Shown piece after piece: positions 1-7,367 of a DNA stretch of 13,972 bases. A model generated the notes under the pieces. It was not told the DNA's origin and did not search any database. It was given only the letters and a program-made list of their open reading frames with translations. This DNA is from Nitrososphaerota archaeon (lineage in GTDB: Archaea > Thermoproteota > EX4484-205 > JAAOZO01), in the NCBI GenBank assembly GCA_011605715.1, contig JAAOZO010000057.1, positions 1-13,972 of the forward strand. The letters run 5' to 3'. Numbering within the stretch: position 1 is the stretch's first letter; each line of letters begins with the position of its first letter. A program made the translations under genes and the position numbers.

Positions 1-349
1 AAGTATGGAACTTTTATGAGAAATTAAGGGAAGCCGAAGTTGAGCTTATTGTTGATAGTGGTTCAACGTACACTGTTTTACCAGAGTCTTTGCTTAAGAA
101 CTTAATGGTTAAGCCCATGAGAACAATAAGACTAAGACTTGCAGACTCAAAAATAGTAGAAAAAGCCCTTGGAGAAATTGGAATTGCTATAGACGAATAC
201 TCTGCTTCCGCAACACCTGTTGTATTTGGCGAGGAAGAAGTTTATCTACTTGGTGCGGTGCGATGGAGCAACTTGGACTTGCTCCAGACCCCCTGAAAAA
301 GAGATTAGTTCCAGTAGAAGCACTTCTTTTTAGTTTTAAACATTTTTGA
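1..349 (+). pseudogene. Clan AA (retropepsin-like) aspartic protease, 5' truncated by window edge and frameshifted
   Basis: The frame through position 3 is open from the window edge and reads a single-domain retropepsin-like protease. The catalytic motif LIVDSGST (bases 48-71) is followed by the flap-like FRLAD-type segment (RLRLADSKIVEK) and the C-terminal VVFGEEEVYLLGAV. After GAV (bases 255-260) the frame goes to RWSNLDLL and stops at 294-296. A shift of one base at 261-263 instead restores the expected family ending, MEQLGLAPDPLKKRLVPVEALL, with a stop at 347-349. One base thus appears to be missing (probably ACG became CG). This resembles the archaeal AF_0612-type clan AA proteases, which are small soluble proteins of unknown substrate. 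The start codon lies outside the window. It may be a genuine pseudogene, since the next stretch also looks decayed, or an assembly error. Family assignment is fairly sure; the cause of the frameshift is not. Confidence 0.75.
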
Positions 350-460
350 TCATTAGCTTATGTTTATCTCACCAAGAGCTACGTCTTAAATATAGATATA
401 AAATGTGTTAGAACAATTAGAAAGATATAAACCTCCAAATAGGAACAAAGCTATTAGGAG

Positions 461-568
461 AAATCTAAAACCCGCTTAGGAGAAGATGAAGTGTCAGTAG
501 TAAAAATAAGCAGAATAAGGTCCAAGACAGATGACGCACTGAGCGAAGAAGATGTGAAAAGAGGCTAA
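461..568 (+). pseudogene. Possible remnant of an ASCH/PUA-like domain gene
   Basis: This short open segment starts after an in-frame stop (TAG at 455-457). It reads KSKTRLGEDEVSVVKISRI followed by RSKTDDALSEEDVKRG and a stop at 566-568. The pattern V-x-K-I-x-R-[IV]-R-x-K with a following L-[ST]-E-E-D-x-K-R-x-G resembles the core of archaeal ASCH-domain proteins, where it usually continues with Gly-Phe and an alpha helix. No start codon with a ribosome-binding site was found, and no domain N- or C-terminus is present, so it would be a non-functional relic. The rest of 350-645 shows no credible gene, RNA gene or repeat. The match comes from my memory of the family and is short, so chance resemblance is possible. 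Confidence 0.25.
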
Positions 569-612
569 GACTTTACTGTTTAAGTTGTTCGTCCTATAGC
601 TAAACAATTATG

Positions 613-620
613 TTTATTAA
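613..620 (+). promoter_or_regulatory. TATA-like box of the HTH-ThiN regulator gene
   Basis: TTTATTAA is centred about 29 bases ahead of the ATG at 646, and there is no Shine-Dalgarno sequence before that ATG. This spacing fits archaeal leaderless transcription. It was judged by eye only. Confidence 0.5.
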
Positions 621-645
621 GATATGGCTAAAACTTTAACTAGCT

Positions 646-1563
646 ATGAGACCACCATGCGAACTTGTTAGCAGATTTTACTTACCTCAGCTCAGAGCTA
701 GAATAACTAAAGAACTTGTAGAAAAATATGGGTGGAACGTGAGGCAAGTTGCTAACACATTAAAAATTTCTTCAACTGCGGCACTTAGGTATAAGAGAAT
801 AATAAGAGAAAGGTCAAGAATCTCAAGCAGTTTTTTAGACAAGCTTGCAGAAAACTTAGCTAGTAAGATAGCAAGAAATGAGATTAGCGATGAAGAATTC
901 ATAAGGCAAGTGTGTTCCGGTTGCTTAATTTTAAGGCTTGAAAGTGACATATGCAAGATTCATAGAAAAGAAATTCCAGAGCTAAAAAATTGCAGAGTTT
1001 GCTCTGGGCTGTTTACAGAAATGGAGAGCATTCGAGCAGACAGGCTTGAAGTGATAGAAGAGTTGAACTCTGCCTTAAAGCTCTTATCAGGCTACTCTAA
1101 CTTTGACTTGCTGATACCAGAAGTAAGGACAAACATAGTAATGTGTGTAAAGGATCCAAAAGGGTTGCAGGACGTAGCTGCATTTCCAGGAAGAATAACT
1201 TCAATCAACGGAAGAGCTGTGGCACTATCGCAACCAGAGTTTCAAGCTTCAAAGCATATTTCAAAGATACTTTTAGCAATGAACAAGAAAAACCAAAATA
1301 TTAGAGCAAGTATGTGTATCAAGTTTAATGAAGAGATAGAAAAAGCAATAAAAGAATCTAAACTTAAGTTTGTAGTAATGGATAGAACAAAATACGACGA
1401 CATAACCAAGTTCATTGAAGAAGCTTTGGGAGACTTTGACGCAGTTGCTGATCCAGGAGAAAAGAATGTAGAACCGGTAGTTTACATTTTTGGAAGTGGA
1501 GCAATAAACGTGGTAGAGAGAGTTTTAGAGTTAGCAAAGTTTTTAGAAAAAGAGAGAAACTAA
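646..1563 (+). CDS. HTH transcriptional regulator with C-terminal ThiN-like (thiamine phosphate synthase-like) domain, ThiR type
   Basis: 305 aa. The N-terminus (MRPPCELVSRFYLPQLRA) and the helix-turn-helix at about residues 22-53 (KYGWNVRQVANTLKISSTAALRYK) match archaeal COG2522-type HTH proteins. Residues about 150-300 are a ThiN-like domain, with AFPGRI (179-184), QPEFQASKHI (196-205), NIRASM (218-223), the MDR motif (245-247) and VVYIFGSGAINVVERVL at the end. ThiN catalyses thiamine phosphate synthesis in ThiDN enzymes; in ThiR regulators it is thought to sense a thiamine-pathway ligand. The loop after Asp269 reads PGEKNVEP rather than the Gly-rich loop I remember from enzymes, which favours a sensor. 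Between the domains are five cysteines (90, 93, 103, 116, 119), spaced CxxC...CxxC, a possible metal site. No thiamine gene is adjacent, so the regulon cannot be read here. A TATA-like box at 613-620 suggests a leaderless mRNA. The domain call is firm; the ligand is inferred. Confidence 0.9.
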   Translation: MRPPCELVSRFYLPQLRARITKELVEKYGWNVRQVANTLKISSTAALRYKRIIRERSRISSSFLDKLAENLASKIARNEISDEEFIRQVCSGCLILRLESDICKIHRKEIPELKNCRVCSGLFTEMESIRADRLEVIEELNSALKLLSGYSNFDLLIPEVRTNIVMCVKDPKGLQDVAAFPGRITSINGRAVALSQPEFQASKHISKILLAMNKKNQNIRASMCIKFNEEIEKAIKESKLKFVVMDRTKYDDITKFIEEALGDFDAVADPGEKNVEPVVYIFGSGAINVVERVLELAKFLEKERN

Positions 1564-1630
1564 AGTCATAACGATGGCAACTAAAGCTAACTTTCTTGAA
1601 GGCCACTAAGAGTAGACTTTGTTTAGCCTA

Positions 1631-1637
1631 TCTTTTT
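1631..1637 (+). terminator. T-rich terminator candidate after the HTH-ThiN gene
   Basis: TCTTTTT lies about 70 bases after the stop codon at 1563. Archaeal termination mostly needs only an oligo-T run. This is weak, composition-based evidence. Confidence 0.3.
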
Positions 1638-1747
1638 ACATGAAAACCAACAAAAAGCCTAGGTTTTAACCGTAGGATGGAAGAGAATGTCAACTTAAAG
1701 ATTTTAATGAGGAAAGTAAAACTAATAACTAAGGTGTAACTTCCTCT

Positions 1748-1755
1748 AAAAATTT
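1748..1755 (-). terminator. Oligo-T terminator candidate after the DNA ligase gene
   Basis: On the minus strand a T5 run (AAATTTTTA) follows the ligase stop codon (1759-1761) within a few bases. It would stop ligase transcripts before they run into the convergent regulator gene. Confidence 0.4.
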
Positions 1756-1758
1756 ATT

Positions 1759-3342
1759 TCATTCTATTCTTCCCTTATACTTGAATTGCTCTAAGTATCT
1801 TCTCTTTATTTCTTTAATCGTAGTTATGTCGTAAGCATTTTTGTCTTCTCTTATCCTAGTTATCCTTGCAAACCTTAAGGCATACCCGCTACTGTAAGTA
1901 GGACTTCTTTGAATTTCGCTATATGCCACTTCTACAACTATCTCTGGTCTTACAAATACTGTATGCTCAGTTTCTCTAATTTTCAATTCCTGTAGCCTTT
2001 TTGTCATTTGTTTAAATTCTTCATCTGTTAAGCCTTTGAATGTCTTCCCTACGATTTCAAACTGATTCTTTTCTTCATCTAAAGCAGCTAGATAGTAATC
2101 GCTTAGCCATCCTGTTCTTCTTCCATAGCCCCAATCAGCACCAACTATGACGAGATCCAATGTATCAGCTGACTTTATCTTAAACCACTTCTTTTCCCTT
2201 GACCCAGGTATGTAGTTACTTCGCAGGGCTTTTGCCATTACACCCTCATGCCCTTCTTTTATTGCTTTCTCAAAGAAGTTCTTTATTTCATCAACGTTAG
2301 TTGCTATAATTCTTGGAGCAGTAGAAATGTTTCCAACAATATCGTAAAGCTTGCTGGTTCTATTTTCATAGGGCTCATCAACAAGAACCTTTCCGTTAAG
2401 GTAAAGAATGTCGAAGACATAAAGCTTAAGTTTTATTTCTTTTATCTTTTTCTGAACTTCTCTTATTCTCCCAAACCTTCTCATAAGCTCTTGGAATGGA
2501 AGAGGTTTTCCTTCGCTTCCAACTGCAATAACTTCACCATCTAAGACAGCCTCTTCAGCCCTTAGTTCTCCTCTAACCTCTTCAACCACGTCTGGTAAAC
2601 TTTCAGTTACATCCGAAAGTCTTCTACTGTATATCCTAGTTTTGTTTCCTTTTTTATGAACTTGAACTCTTGCTCCATCAAACTTTACTTCAACTGCAGT
2701 TTTGCCACCATGTTCTCTTAATGGCTCTTCAAAGTCATAAGTCATTTCTGCAAGCATTGGCTTCACAGGCCTAAAGAGTTCTAGGTTAACTTCCCTTATT
2801 GCCTTTACACCACCAGTTAAAGCTACTTTTGCAGTTTCTCCTACGTCGCCTAGAAACATGTAAGCACGCCTAACTTCTTCTTCGCTAGAGTTTATTGCAT
2901 ATGCTATTGCTTGTAATAGTAAACCCTCTCCAACGCCGTGCTGCATTTCTCCGAAGATGTTCTTTATAATATATTTTCTTTCTAGTTCGCTTGAATTACT
3001 TAGCAATGACTTAAGTATAGATTCTTTCTTTGTTCGTGAGCTTTTTCCGCTTGCATTTGCTATTTCTTCGAATGCCTTCTTAACGTCTAGTATGGAAAGC
3101 TTTCTTTGGAACAAAGTTCCTTGCTTCGCAGCGTTCAACGCCTTACTCAGTGTTACATAGCCAATTTCTAGTGGCTTTTGTTCTAAATCTGAGAAAACCT
3201 TCCCAGTAATAAGTAAAGTCGAGGGGGCTATTTCTTCAGGTTGTAACTTGCTTAGAAATTCTGCAATTATCTTGATTTTTTCGTTCCTTTTTCTAGTTCT
3301 GCTAACCTTATCGCAAACTTTGGCAAGTTCAAGGAACTCCAT
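1759..3342 (-). CDS. lig: ATP-dependent DNA ligase
   Basis: 527 aa. This is a replicative/repair ligase that seals nicks using ATP. Domains in order are an alpha-helical DNA-binding domain (about 1-190, with the GEMQHGVGEG hallmark at 131-140), a nucleotidyltransferase domain (about 195-390) and an OB-fold (about 395-515). Motif I is EVKFDGARVQ, with the adenylated lysine at 220. VLDGEVIAV (266-274) supplies the conserved DGE. Motif III is KLYVFDILYLNG (307-317), motif IV EGVMAK (366-371) and motif V WFKIKS (386-391). The C-terminal RFARITRIRED (490-500) matches motif VI. The length is slightly below the usual 550-610 aa, but no motif is missing. The start is ATG; TATA-like boxes lie 40-55 bases upstream, so a short leader is expected. 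It is convergent with the HTH-ThiN gene and stands alone, with about 285 bases separating it from the upstream gene. Very confident. Confidence 0.98.
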   Translation of the reverse strand: MEFLELAKVCDKVSRTRKRNEKIKIIAEFLSKLQPEEIAPSTLLITGKVFSDLEQKPLEIGYVTLSKALNAAKQGTLFQRKLSILDVKKAFEEIANASGKSSRTKKESILKSLLSNSSELERKYIIKNIFGEMQHGVGEGLLLQAIAYAINSSEEEVRRAYMFLGDVGETAKVALTGGVKAIREVNLELFRPVKPMLAEMTYDFEEPLREHGGKTAVEVKFDGARVQVHKKGNKTRIYSRRLSDVTESLPDVVEEVRGELRAEEAVLDGEVIAVGSEGKPLPFQELMRRFGRIREVQKKIKEIKLKLYVFDILYLNGKVLVDEPYENRTSKLYDIVGNISTAPRIIATNVDEIKNFFEKAIKEGHEGVMAKALRSNYIPGSREKKWFKIKSADTLDLVIVGADWGYGRRTGWLSDYYLAALDEEKNQFEIVGKTFKGLTDEEFKQMTKRLQELKIRETEHTVFVRPEIVVEVAYSEIQRSPTYSSGYALRFARITRIREDKNAYDITTIKEIKRRYLEQFKYKGRIE

Positions 3343-3380
3343 TTTTCAAGTATCCGCCCTTAACTTTTCACTTGATTAGT

Positions 3381-3400
3381 TACTTTAAAGGATTTAAAAG
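3381..3400 (-). promoter_or_regulatory. Promoter region (TATA-like) of the DNA ligase gene
   Basis: On the minus strand, CTTTTAAATC (3400-3391) and CTTTAAAGTA (3390-3381) are two TATA-like elements 40-55 bases ahead of the ligase ATG. They imply a leader of roughly 15-25 bases. CTTTTAAA is nearly self-complementary, so it could also serve plus-strand transcription towards 3421. Confidence 0.45.
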
Positions 3401-3614
3401 TATAAGTAGCCACAGAAGCAAGAATATTTAAGGGGAGGAGCTAACTTCGTTAGAGGACAACTTGAGAGGCTTTAGCCTGAATCAAAGAGAAAAAGAGAAG
3501 ACTTTTGACGCGAAATTGAACCTGTTATATTGATGGGTTCTGAACTAAAGCGTAACTTAACAAATCTTTAATTTTACTTTCATTTTTAATGTAGTATTTT
3601 AAATACAAGTTCTG

Positions 3615-3619
3615 AAAAA
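3615..3619 (-). terminator. Oligo-T terminator candidate after the ACT-V4R gene
   Basis: A T5 run on the minus strand (AACTTTTTCAG) lies about 10 bases beyond the stop codon at 3629. The evidence is weak. Confidence 0.3.
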
Positions 3620-3628
3620 GTTTTGTTA

Positions 3629-4441
3629 TTACTGTTCTTTTGGGCTTAAAGTAAAGCTACAATAAGCATCACCTTTTGCTATGCATTCTTCTTCTATTGC
3701 ATCAATTTCAGTGTTAAACGATTTGCTGAAAAAGCCTGAGAGAATTCCTCTAAAAAGCTGACTTTCTGGCTGTTTGCTCTTGCTAAACAAGGAGCACTCG
3801 AATGAGTTATAAATTCTAACCTTAGCTTCCTTTCTTTCTTCGTTAATGCTTTCAAAGCTAACAATTCCCCATCCTAGAGAAAACGAGTATATTTCAAACA
3901 GTGCTAGTTTTTCTTTTACACTTTTTGCGTCGTAGTATTTTTCGTAATACTCAACCAAGTTTTTCCCAATTTCTTTTCCTTGAAGCCAAAGAATTGTCTT
4001 AGCTGCACTTATTTCAAGCGTGTTCCTTAAGCCTAAGATTAAGTCTCTAAGAACAACTTCGGTAAAAACTACAGCCCTTCTCTCATGAACTTTTAAAGGA
4101 AAATGATAAAGGTCAGCATCAAGTCCATGGGGCAAATGGTCAAAAACTTTTACTTCCTTTACTACGTCGAGCAATCTTACTTGTTCTTCCAGTACTTTCT
4201 TTAGGTCTCCTGACTTAATCCTAGAATTTCTAACATCCAAGAAGAGCGAAACTTCTATGTAATCTTCTGAGGTAACAGCATCGCTGTGAATTCCTATTAC
4301 ATTTACGTTTAGCTTTGCCAAAGGAACTAGTACAGACATTAGAGCTCCTGGTTTATTCTTTAGTTCAAGTGAAGTAAAGAGAATCGTTTCATTGCGGTCT
4401 CTTACTACTCTTGATAGGTCTAAAGGCCTTAGGTTCTCCAA
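3629..4441 (-). CDS. ACT domain-V4R domain protein (probable small-molecule sensor)
   Basis: 270 aa, soluble. Residues about 19-102 form an ACT-type ligand-binding fold (ETILFTSLELKNKPGALMSV..., with the Pro-Gly-Ala loop at 31-33 and LNVNVIGIHSDAV after it). Residues about 140-266 form a V4R (4-vinyl reductase) domain: RIYNSFECSLF, then LFRGILSGFFSKSF and the hallmark EEECIAKGDAYCSFTL. Cys216, Cys253 and Cys261 match the cysteine positions that can form a metal or ligand site in V4R proteins. ACT domains commonly bind amino acids and V4R domains bind small hydrophobic ligands or metals. No DNA-binding or catalytic domain is present, so the output is unknown; it may act through a partner. The start is TTG at 4441; upstream in frame there is only a stop, and no alternative start occurs before residue 35. 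A TATA-like box about 35 bases upstream implies a very short leader. It is apparently monocistronic. Domain calls are fairly sure; function is not assigned. Confidence 0.8.
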   Translation of the reverse strand: MENLRPLDLSRVVRDRNETILFTSLELKNKPGALMSVLVPLAKLNVNVIGIHSDAVTSEDYIEVSLFLDVRNSRIKSGDLKKVLEEQVRLLDVVKEVKVFDHLPHGLDADLYHFPLKVHERRAVVFTEVVLRDLILGLRNTLEISAAKTILWLQGKEIGKNLVEYYEKYYDAKSVKEKLALFEIYSFSLGWGIVSFESINEERKEAKVRIYNSFECSLFSKSKQPESQLFRGILSGFFSKSFNTEIDAIEEECIAKGDAYCSFTLSPKEQ

Positions 4442-4470
4442 TTCTTTTCTTTTTTAACACTTAAAGCAAG

Positions 4471-4480
4471 AAATTTAAGC
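4471..4480 (-). promoter_or_regulatory. TATA-like box of the ACT-V4R gene
   Basis: GCTTAAATTT on the minus strand is centred about 35 bases ahead of the TTG start at 4441. There is no clear Shine-Dalgarno sequence, so a leader of about 10 bases or less is expected. Confidence 0.45.
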
Positions 4481-4537
4481 TTTTTTACTAAAGAATTTTG
4501 AGTATTTAACCAATTAAAATTAATCAAAACATACTAT

Positions 4538-4543
4538 AAAAAA
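4538..4543 (-). terminator. Oligo-T terminator candidate at the end of the surface-protein operon
   Basis: A T6 run on the minus strand lies about 50 bases after the stop of the giant KGQ protein gene, before the promoter of the ACT-V4R gene. It was identified by composition only. Confidence 0.35.
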
Positions 4544-4594
4544 TAAAGATTAACTTGCTTTTCTACTAAGAAGACTTAACGAATAAAAGATAGC

Positions 4595-6889
4595 TTAAGG
4601 TGGGATTGAAGTATAAATTACCGTAACATTGGATATAGTTGGGTTGCTAGTTCCCGTGAACATTCTATAGTACATTAGGGGAGCGTTAACACCTGTAGTA
4701 CGTGGGTACTGATTCGTACCACTCCAAGTATTTCCATCAGAGAAGGAAGATCCAGAAACAGTACCACCATCGTATAGCATACCTGCTGCTTTTATATAGA
4801 AACTGTTTCCTTTACTAACACTTGTACTTTGAAAAGGATAAACCGAATCGTACTCCATAACGCGTCTTGCATAGTCAGCTGTTGTCCATACCCATCCTTG
4901 ATCTTTACCACTACTCTTAAGCGCTGAGTAAGTTTCATCTGATATAAATATTGAAGAACCAAAACGCTCATTGTACATGCACAACCAGTAACTATAGGTA
5001 GCATCATTTTTTGCCCAATAACGATCTCTATGTTGTACGTTTGAAGATGCAAAACTGCCATTTACTATTTTACTATATTTTGTTGAATATACAGAACCCC
5101 ACTTAACTCTATTTTCTGGGAAAATAGAACTATCCGTATTATTTCCATTTATCATACCAATGAAAGACGAATAGTTTAAGGAAATGCTATTTAGCCACTT
5201 CCCCGTGAAGGTCCATGTAAAGTAGTTCACGTTGTAAGTTACTGAAATAATTTCCGTATGAAGTAACTCATTGTATATGTAATTATGCTCAAAATTTCCT
5301 GTTTTAGTATTATATATAACGTCATAAACAGTAGTAGAATTTCTAAAAGCGTACATACGTAGGGGTCCTGGTTCTGGTACTACCCAATTATCCCAAGGTA
5401 ACCTCTTTGGGAACCAGTACCCACCAGGAAAACTTAATATGTCGTACCCAAAGAGAGTATATTCAGTATGATGGCCACTTTTATCAATTAAACTTATACT
5501 GTAGTCGACTTCATAGCTTCCAGAAACTGCCATAAGCCTTAAGGTATAAACTCCGTTGGAAATATCCCAGTATTTTGGATTGTACGCGATGTTTATTTTC
5601 GGGCTTGGCGGTGCTACGTCGCAATCTGAAAGCCAAATTATTCTTACTTTTTGTGTCTTAACGCCTGGTGGATAGTTAACCAAGAATACAATTTTAGAAC
5701 CTCCGAGTAGCCTTCTTCTCCATTCTGCATACTTGAATGTTGGAAGAGTATAGTCTTTCGTCCATAGTTCTGTTTGATATGAAGCTTCTGCGAAGTTGCT
5801 GTTTGGCCCATTAGTTGTAACATAAACTTTTATCTGTTTCACTGGAGGAATTGGTATTGGCGGAGAGTTCCCAGAAATTGAATTAAGTGGCCAACCAAAC
5901 CAGTAAATAGTTCCATTTGGAAGAAGCTCAAGAATGTACGTTTCGTATTTTTTGTTAGCATTGTTTGGATAAAAACTTTCTATTGCGTTCTCGTCTATTG
6001 TATACTCTATTCCACAGTAACTATAAGCTTCTACTATTATACCTCTGTTATCTTCAACTTGAACAAGAGTAAAATTATAGTAGTAGTTCCAAAAACTATC
6101 TCTTTTTTTATTAGCACTTTGAGAATTACTTTTATCATAAAAATCCGGACTAAATGTAACACTGTAGTTTCCGTTTCCAAAGTAGCTTAAAGTTACATTT
6201 GTTTTCTTCCATGGAAAAACACCACCAGTAGCCGTTGGGTCAAAGTACCAAACAGCTAAATTAGAATTCGTTAGATCGTTAACTGGCCCTTTTTCACTAA
6301 AAACTAGTAAGTTAAACGATACAGTACTACTATTAGAATCGCTTCTAATTGGAAGCTGTATTGTAGCATTAAGAAAGACAAGAACTCTCGTCTTCCAACC
6401 ATAAAACTGGTACTGAGTAGAGTTTGAATTTACGTATAGTGAAGCTTCAATTGCTGAAATTGCTTGGGGAGTATACCAGTAAAGCTTAGTTAAGTTGTAA
6501 ACATAAATCTCTGGTAAGCTTATACCCCATATGTTCTTACTTGACTGTAGCTTTACCCTATCAAAGCTTGCACTTATGTTTAAACCTTTTGAAGAATAAG
6601 TCCTTTGAGCAGCCTTATACCAAAAAGTAAACAGTTGAGAAGCGTTTCGCCTAGGAGAATCTATTTCGGCTGTTTGATTGTAAATTTGAGTAGTTATGGC
6701 AAGAATTTTTGTTAGGGCATTATAGAAGTCAATATTCATGCTTTCAACTACTTCTTTATAAGGATAGTAAGAAAATGTTTGAGTTTTAGATAAGGACATA
6801 TAAGTAAGAACAGCAACAGCTAGAATTGCCAACGCAAAAAATAAAGAAATTATGATAATTATTTGGCCTTTATGGTTGATATATTTCAA
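4595..6889 (-). CDS. Very large pilin-like (KGQ-type) surface protein, possible adhesin
   Basis: About 764 aa from the TTG at 6889 (768 aa from the TTG at 6901). I prefer 6889: the strong Shine-Dalgarno GGGGTGAT (6908-6901) overlaps the 6901 codon but sits 11 bases ahead of 6889, and the product then begins MKYINHKGQ like its neighbours. A Lys-Gly|Gln processing site is followed by a hydrophobic stretch (IIIIISLFFALAILAVAVLTYM), the layout of a type III/IV prepilin signal, although the Glu usual at +5/+6 is absent. The rest is predicted to be extracellular: more than twenty Trp, many Tyr and about sixteen N-x-S/T sequons. It ends TISNVTVIYTSIPP with no C-terminal membrane anchor. The size is far above the usual 100-300 aa pilin. 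Last gene of the 8575-4595 operon, overlapping the one before it. I do not recognise the ectodomain; a tip adhesin or S-layer-associated protein is my inference. Confidence 0.6.
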   Translation of the reverse strand: MKYINHKGQIIIIISLFFALAILAVAVLTYMSLSKTQTFSYYPYKEVVESMNIDFYNALTKILAITTQIYNQTAEIDSPRRNASQLFTFWYKAAQRTYSSKGLNISASFDRVKLQSSKNIWGISLPEIYVYNLTKLYWYTPQAISAIEASLYVNSNSTQYQFYGWKTRVLVFLNATIQLPIRSDSNSSTVSFNLLVFSEKGPVNDLTNSNLAVWYFDPTATGGVFPWKKTNVTLSYFGNGNYSVTFSPDFYDKSNSQSANKKRDSFWNYYYNFTLVQVEDNRGIIVEAYSYCGIEYTIDENAIESFYPNNANKKYETYILELLPNGTIYWFGWPLNSISGNSPPIPIPPVKQIKVYVTTNGPNSNFAEASYQTELWTKDYTLPTFKYAEWRRRLLGGSKIVFLVNYPPGVKTQKVRIIWLSDCDVAPPSPKINIAYNPKYWDISNGVYTLRLMAVSGSYEVDYSISLIDKSGHHTEYTLFGYDILSFPGGYWFPKRLPWDNWVVPEPGPLRMYAFRNSTTVYDVIYNTKTGNFEHNYIYNELLHTEIISVTYNVNYFTWTFTGKWLNSISLNYSSFIGMINGNNTDSSIFPENRVKWGSVYSTKYSKIVNGSFASSNVQHRDRYWAKNDATYSYWLCMYNERFGSSIFISDETYSALKSSGKDQGWVWTTADYARRVMEYDSVYPFQSTSVSKGNSFYIKAAGMLYDGGTVSGSSFSDGNTWSGTNQYPRTTGVNAPLMYYRMFTGTSNPTISNVTVIYTSIPP

Positions 6890-7367
6890 AATGTAACTCA
6901 ATCACCCCAAGCTTTTTGTTAGTATAAATAACATCAGCTGAAGAAACAATATTTGTAACAGAAGAACTTTCACCTATGTTGCTTATCTTTACTTTATTAA
7001 GTTGCACTTTTCCAGTTATGTTAAGCACTTTTCCAGGGTCGACACTATAAGTATAGTTGTAAACTGTGAAATTATAGAATAAGTTTGGAGGAACTAAAGA
7101 ACTAATTATAACATTCATTTGTTCTTCCCAACCACTTCTAAGGTTACCATTTGGCTGAAATATAATATCTTCAACAACATTTCCCCTTATAAGAGTTGTT
7201 AAGATGTCGTAAGCTAACCTTTCATTGCTTTCCTTTTGCTTTAGGCTTAGAATGCTTATATCTTTTACCATAGCAGAACCTACTGCCACTGCACCAATTA
7301 CTATCAAAGAAGCTATTGTTGCTTCAATTATCTTTGTTTGCCCTTTGTTGTTTATTAAAAGCTTCAA
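6870..7367 (-). CDS. Small KGQ-type pilin-like protein
   Basis: 165 aa. The N-terminus MKLLINNKGQTKIIEATIAS has a basic leader, a predicted cleavage between Gly9 and Gln10, Glu at mature position +6 and a hydrophobic helix to about residue 34, as in archaeal class III/type IV prepilins cut by an EppA/PibD-like peptidase. The remainder is a small beta-rich ectodomain with sequons (NFT, NYT, NIT). The TTG start overlaps the stop of the preceding gene as TTGA. A Shine-Dalgarno region GGAGGT...GGTGA (7383-7371) lies just upstream, so translation is coupled. The 3' end runs into the start region of the giant protein gene. Likely a structural or minor pilin of the same appendage. No homologous named family recognised. 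Confidence 0.65.
   Translation of the reverse strand: MKLLINNKGQTKIIEATIASLIVIGAVAVGSAMVKDISILSLKQKESNERLAYDILTTLIRGNVVEDIIFQPNGNLRSGWEEQMNVIISSLVPPNLFYNFTVYNYTYSVDPGKVLNITGKVQLNKVKISNIGESSSVTNIVSSADVIYTNKKLGVIELHFEIYQP
6901..6908 (-). promoter_or_regulatory. Shine-Dalgarno deciding the start of the giant KGQ protein
   Basis: GGGGTGAT on the minus strand complements the archaeal 16S rRNA 3' end. Its last base is the first base of a TTG codon at 6901, which is too close for use. The next TTG, at 6889, is 11 bases away and gives a leader peptide matching the sister pilins. Confidence 0.6.

Noticed and set aside
481..545. Possible C/D box small RNA (ATGA-like and CTGA-like boxes)
   Set aside because: The boxes do not match RTGATGA well, the internal D'/C' pair is missing and the spacing is wrong.
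687..956. 89-codon open frame on the minus strand
   Set aside because: It lies fully inside the HTH-ThiN gene on the opposite strand, has low-complexity Leu/Ser composition and no recognisable domain.
1653..1668. Imperfect palindrome AAAAGCCTAGGTTTTA
   Set aside because: It has no loop and one mismatch, so it cannot form a useful hairpin. It is probably chance in the convergent intergenic region.
2248..2544. 98-codon open frame on the plus strand
   Set aside because: It is antisense to the conserved nucleotidyltransferase domain of the DNA ligase, with Phe/Tyr/Asn-rich composition typical of a shadow frame.
4792..5061. 89-codon open frame on the minus strand in another phase
   Set aside because: It overlaps the giant surface protein on the same strand, with no ribosome-binding site or recognisable sequence.
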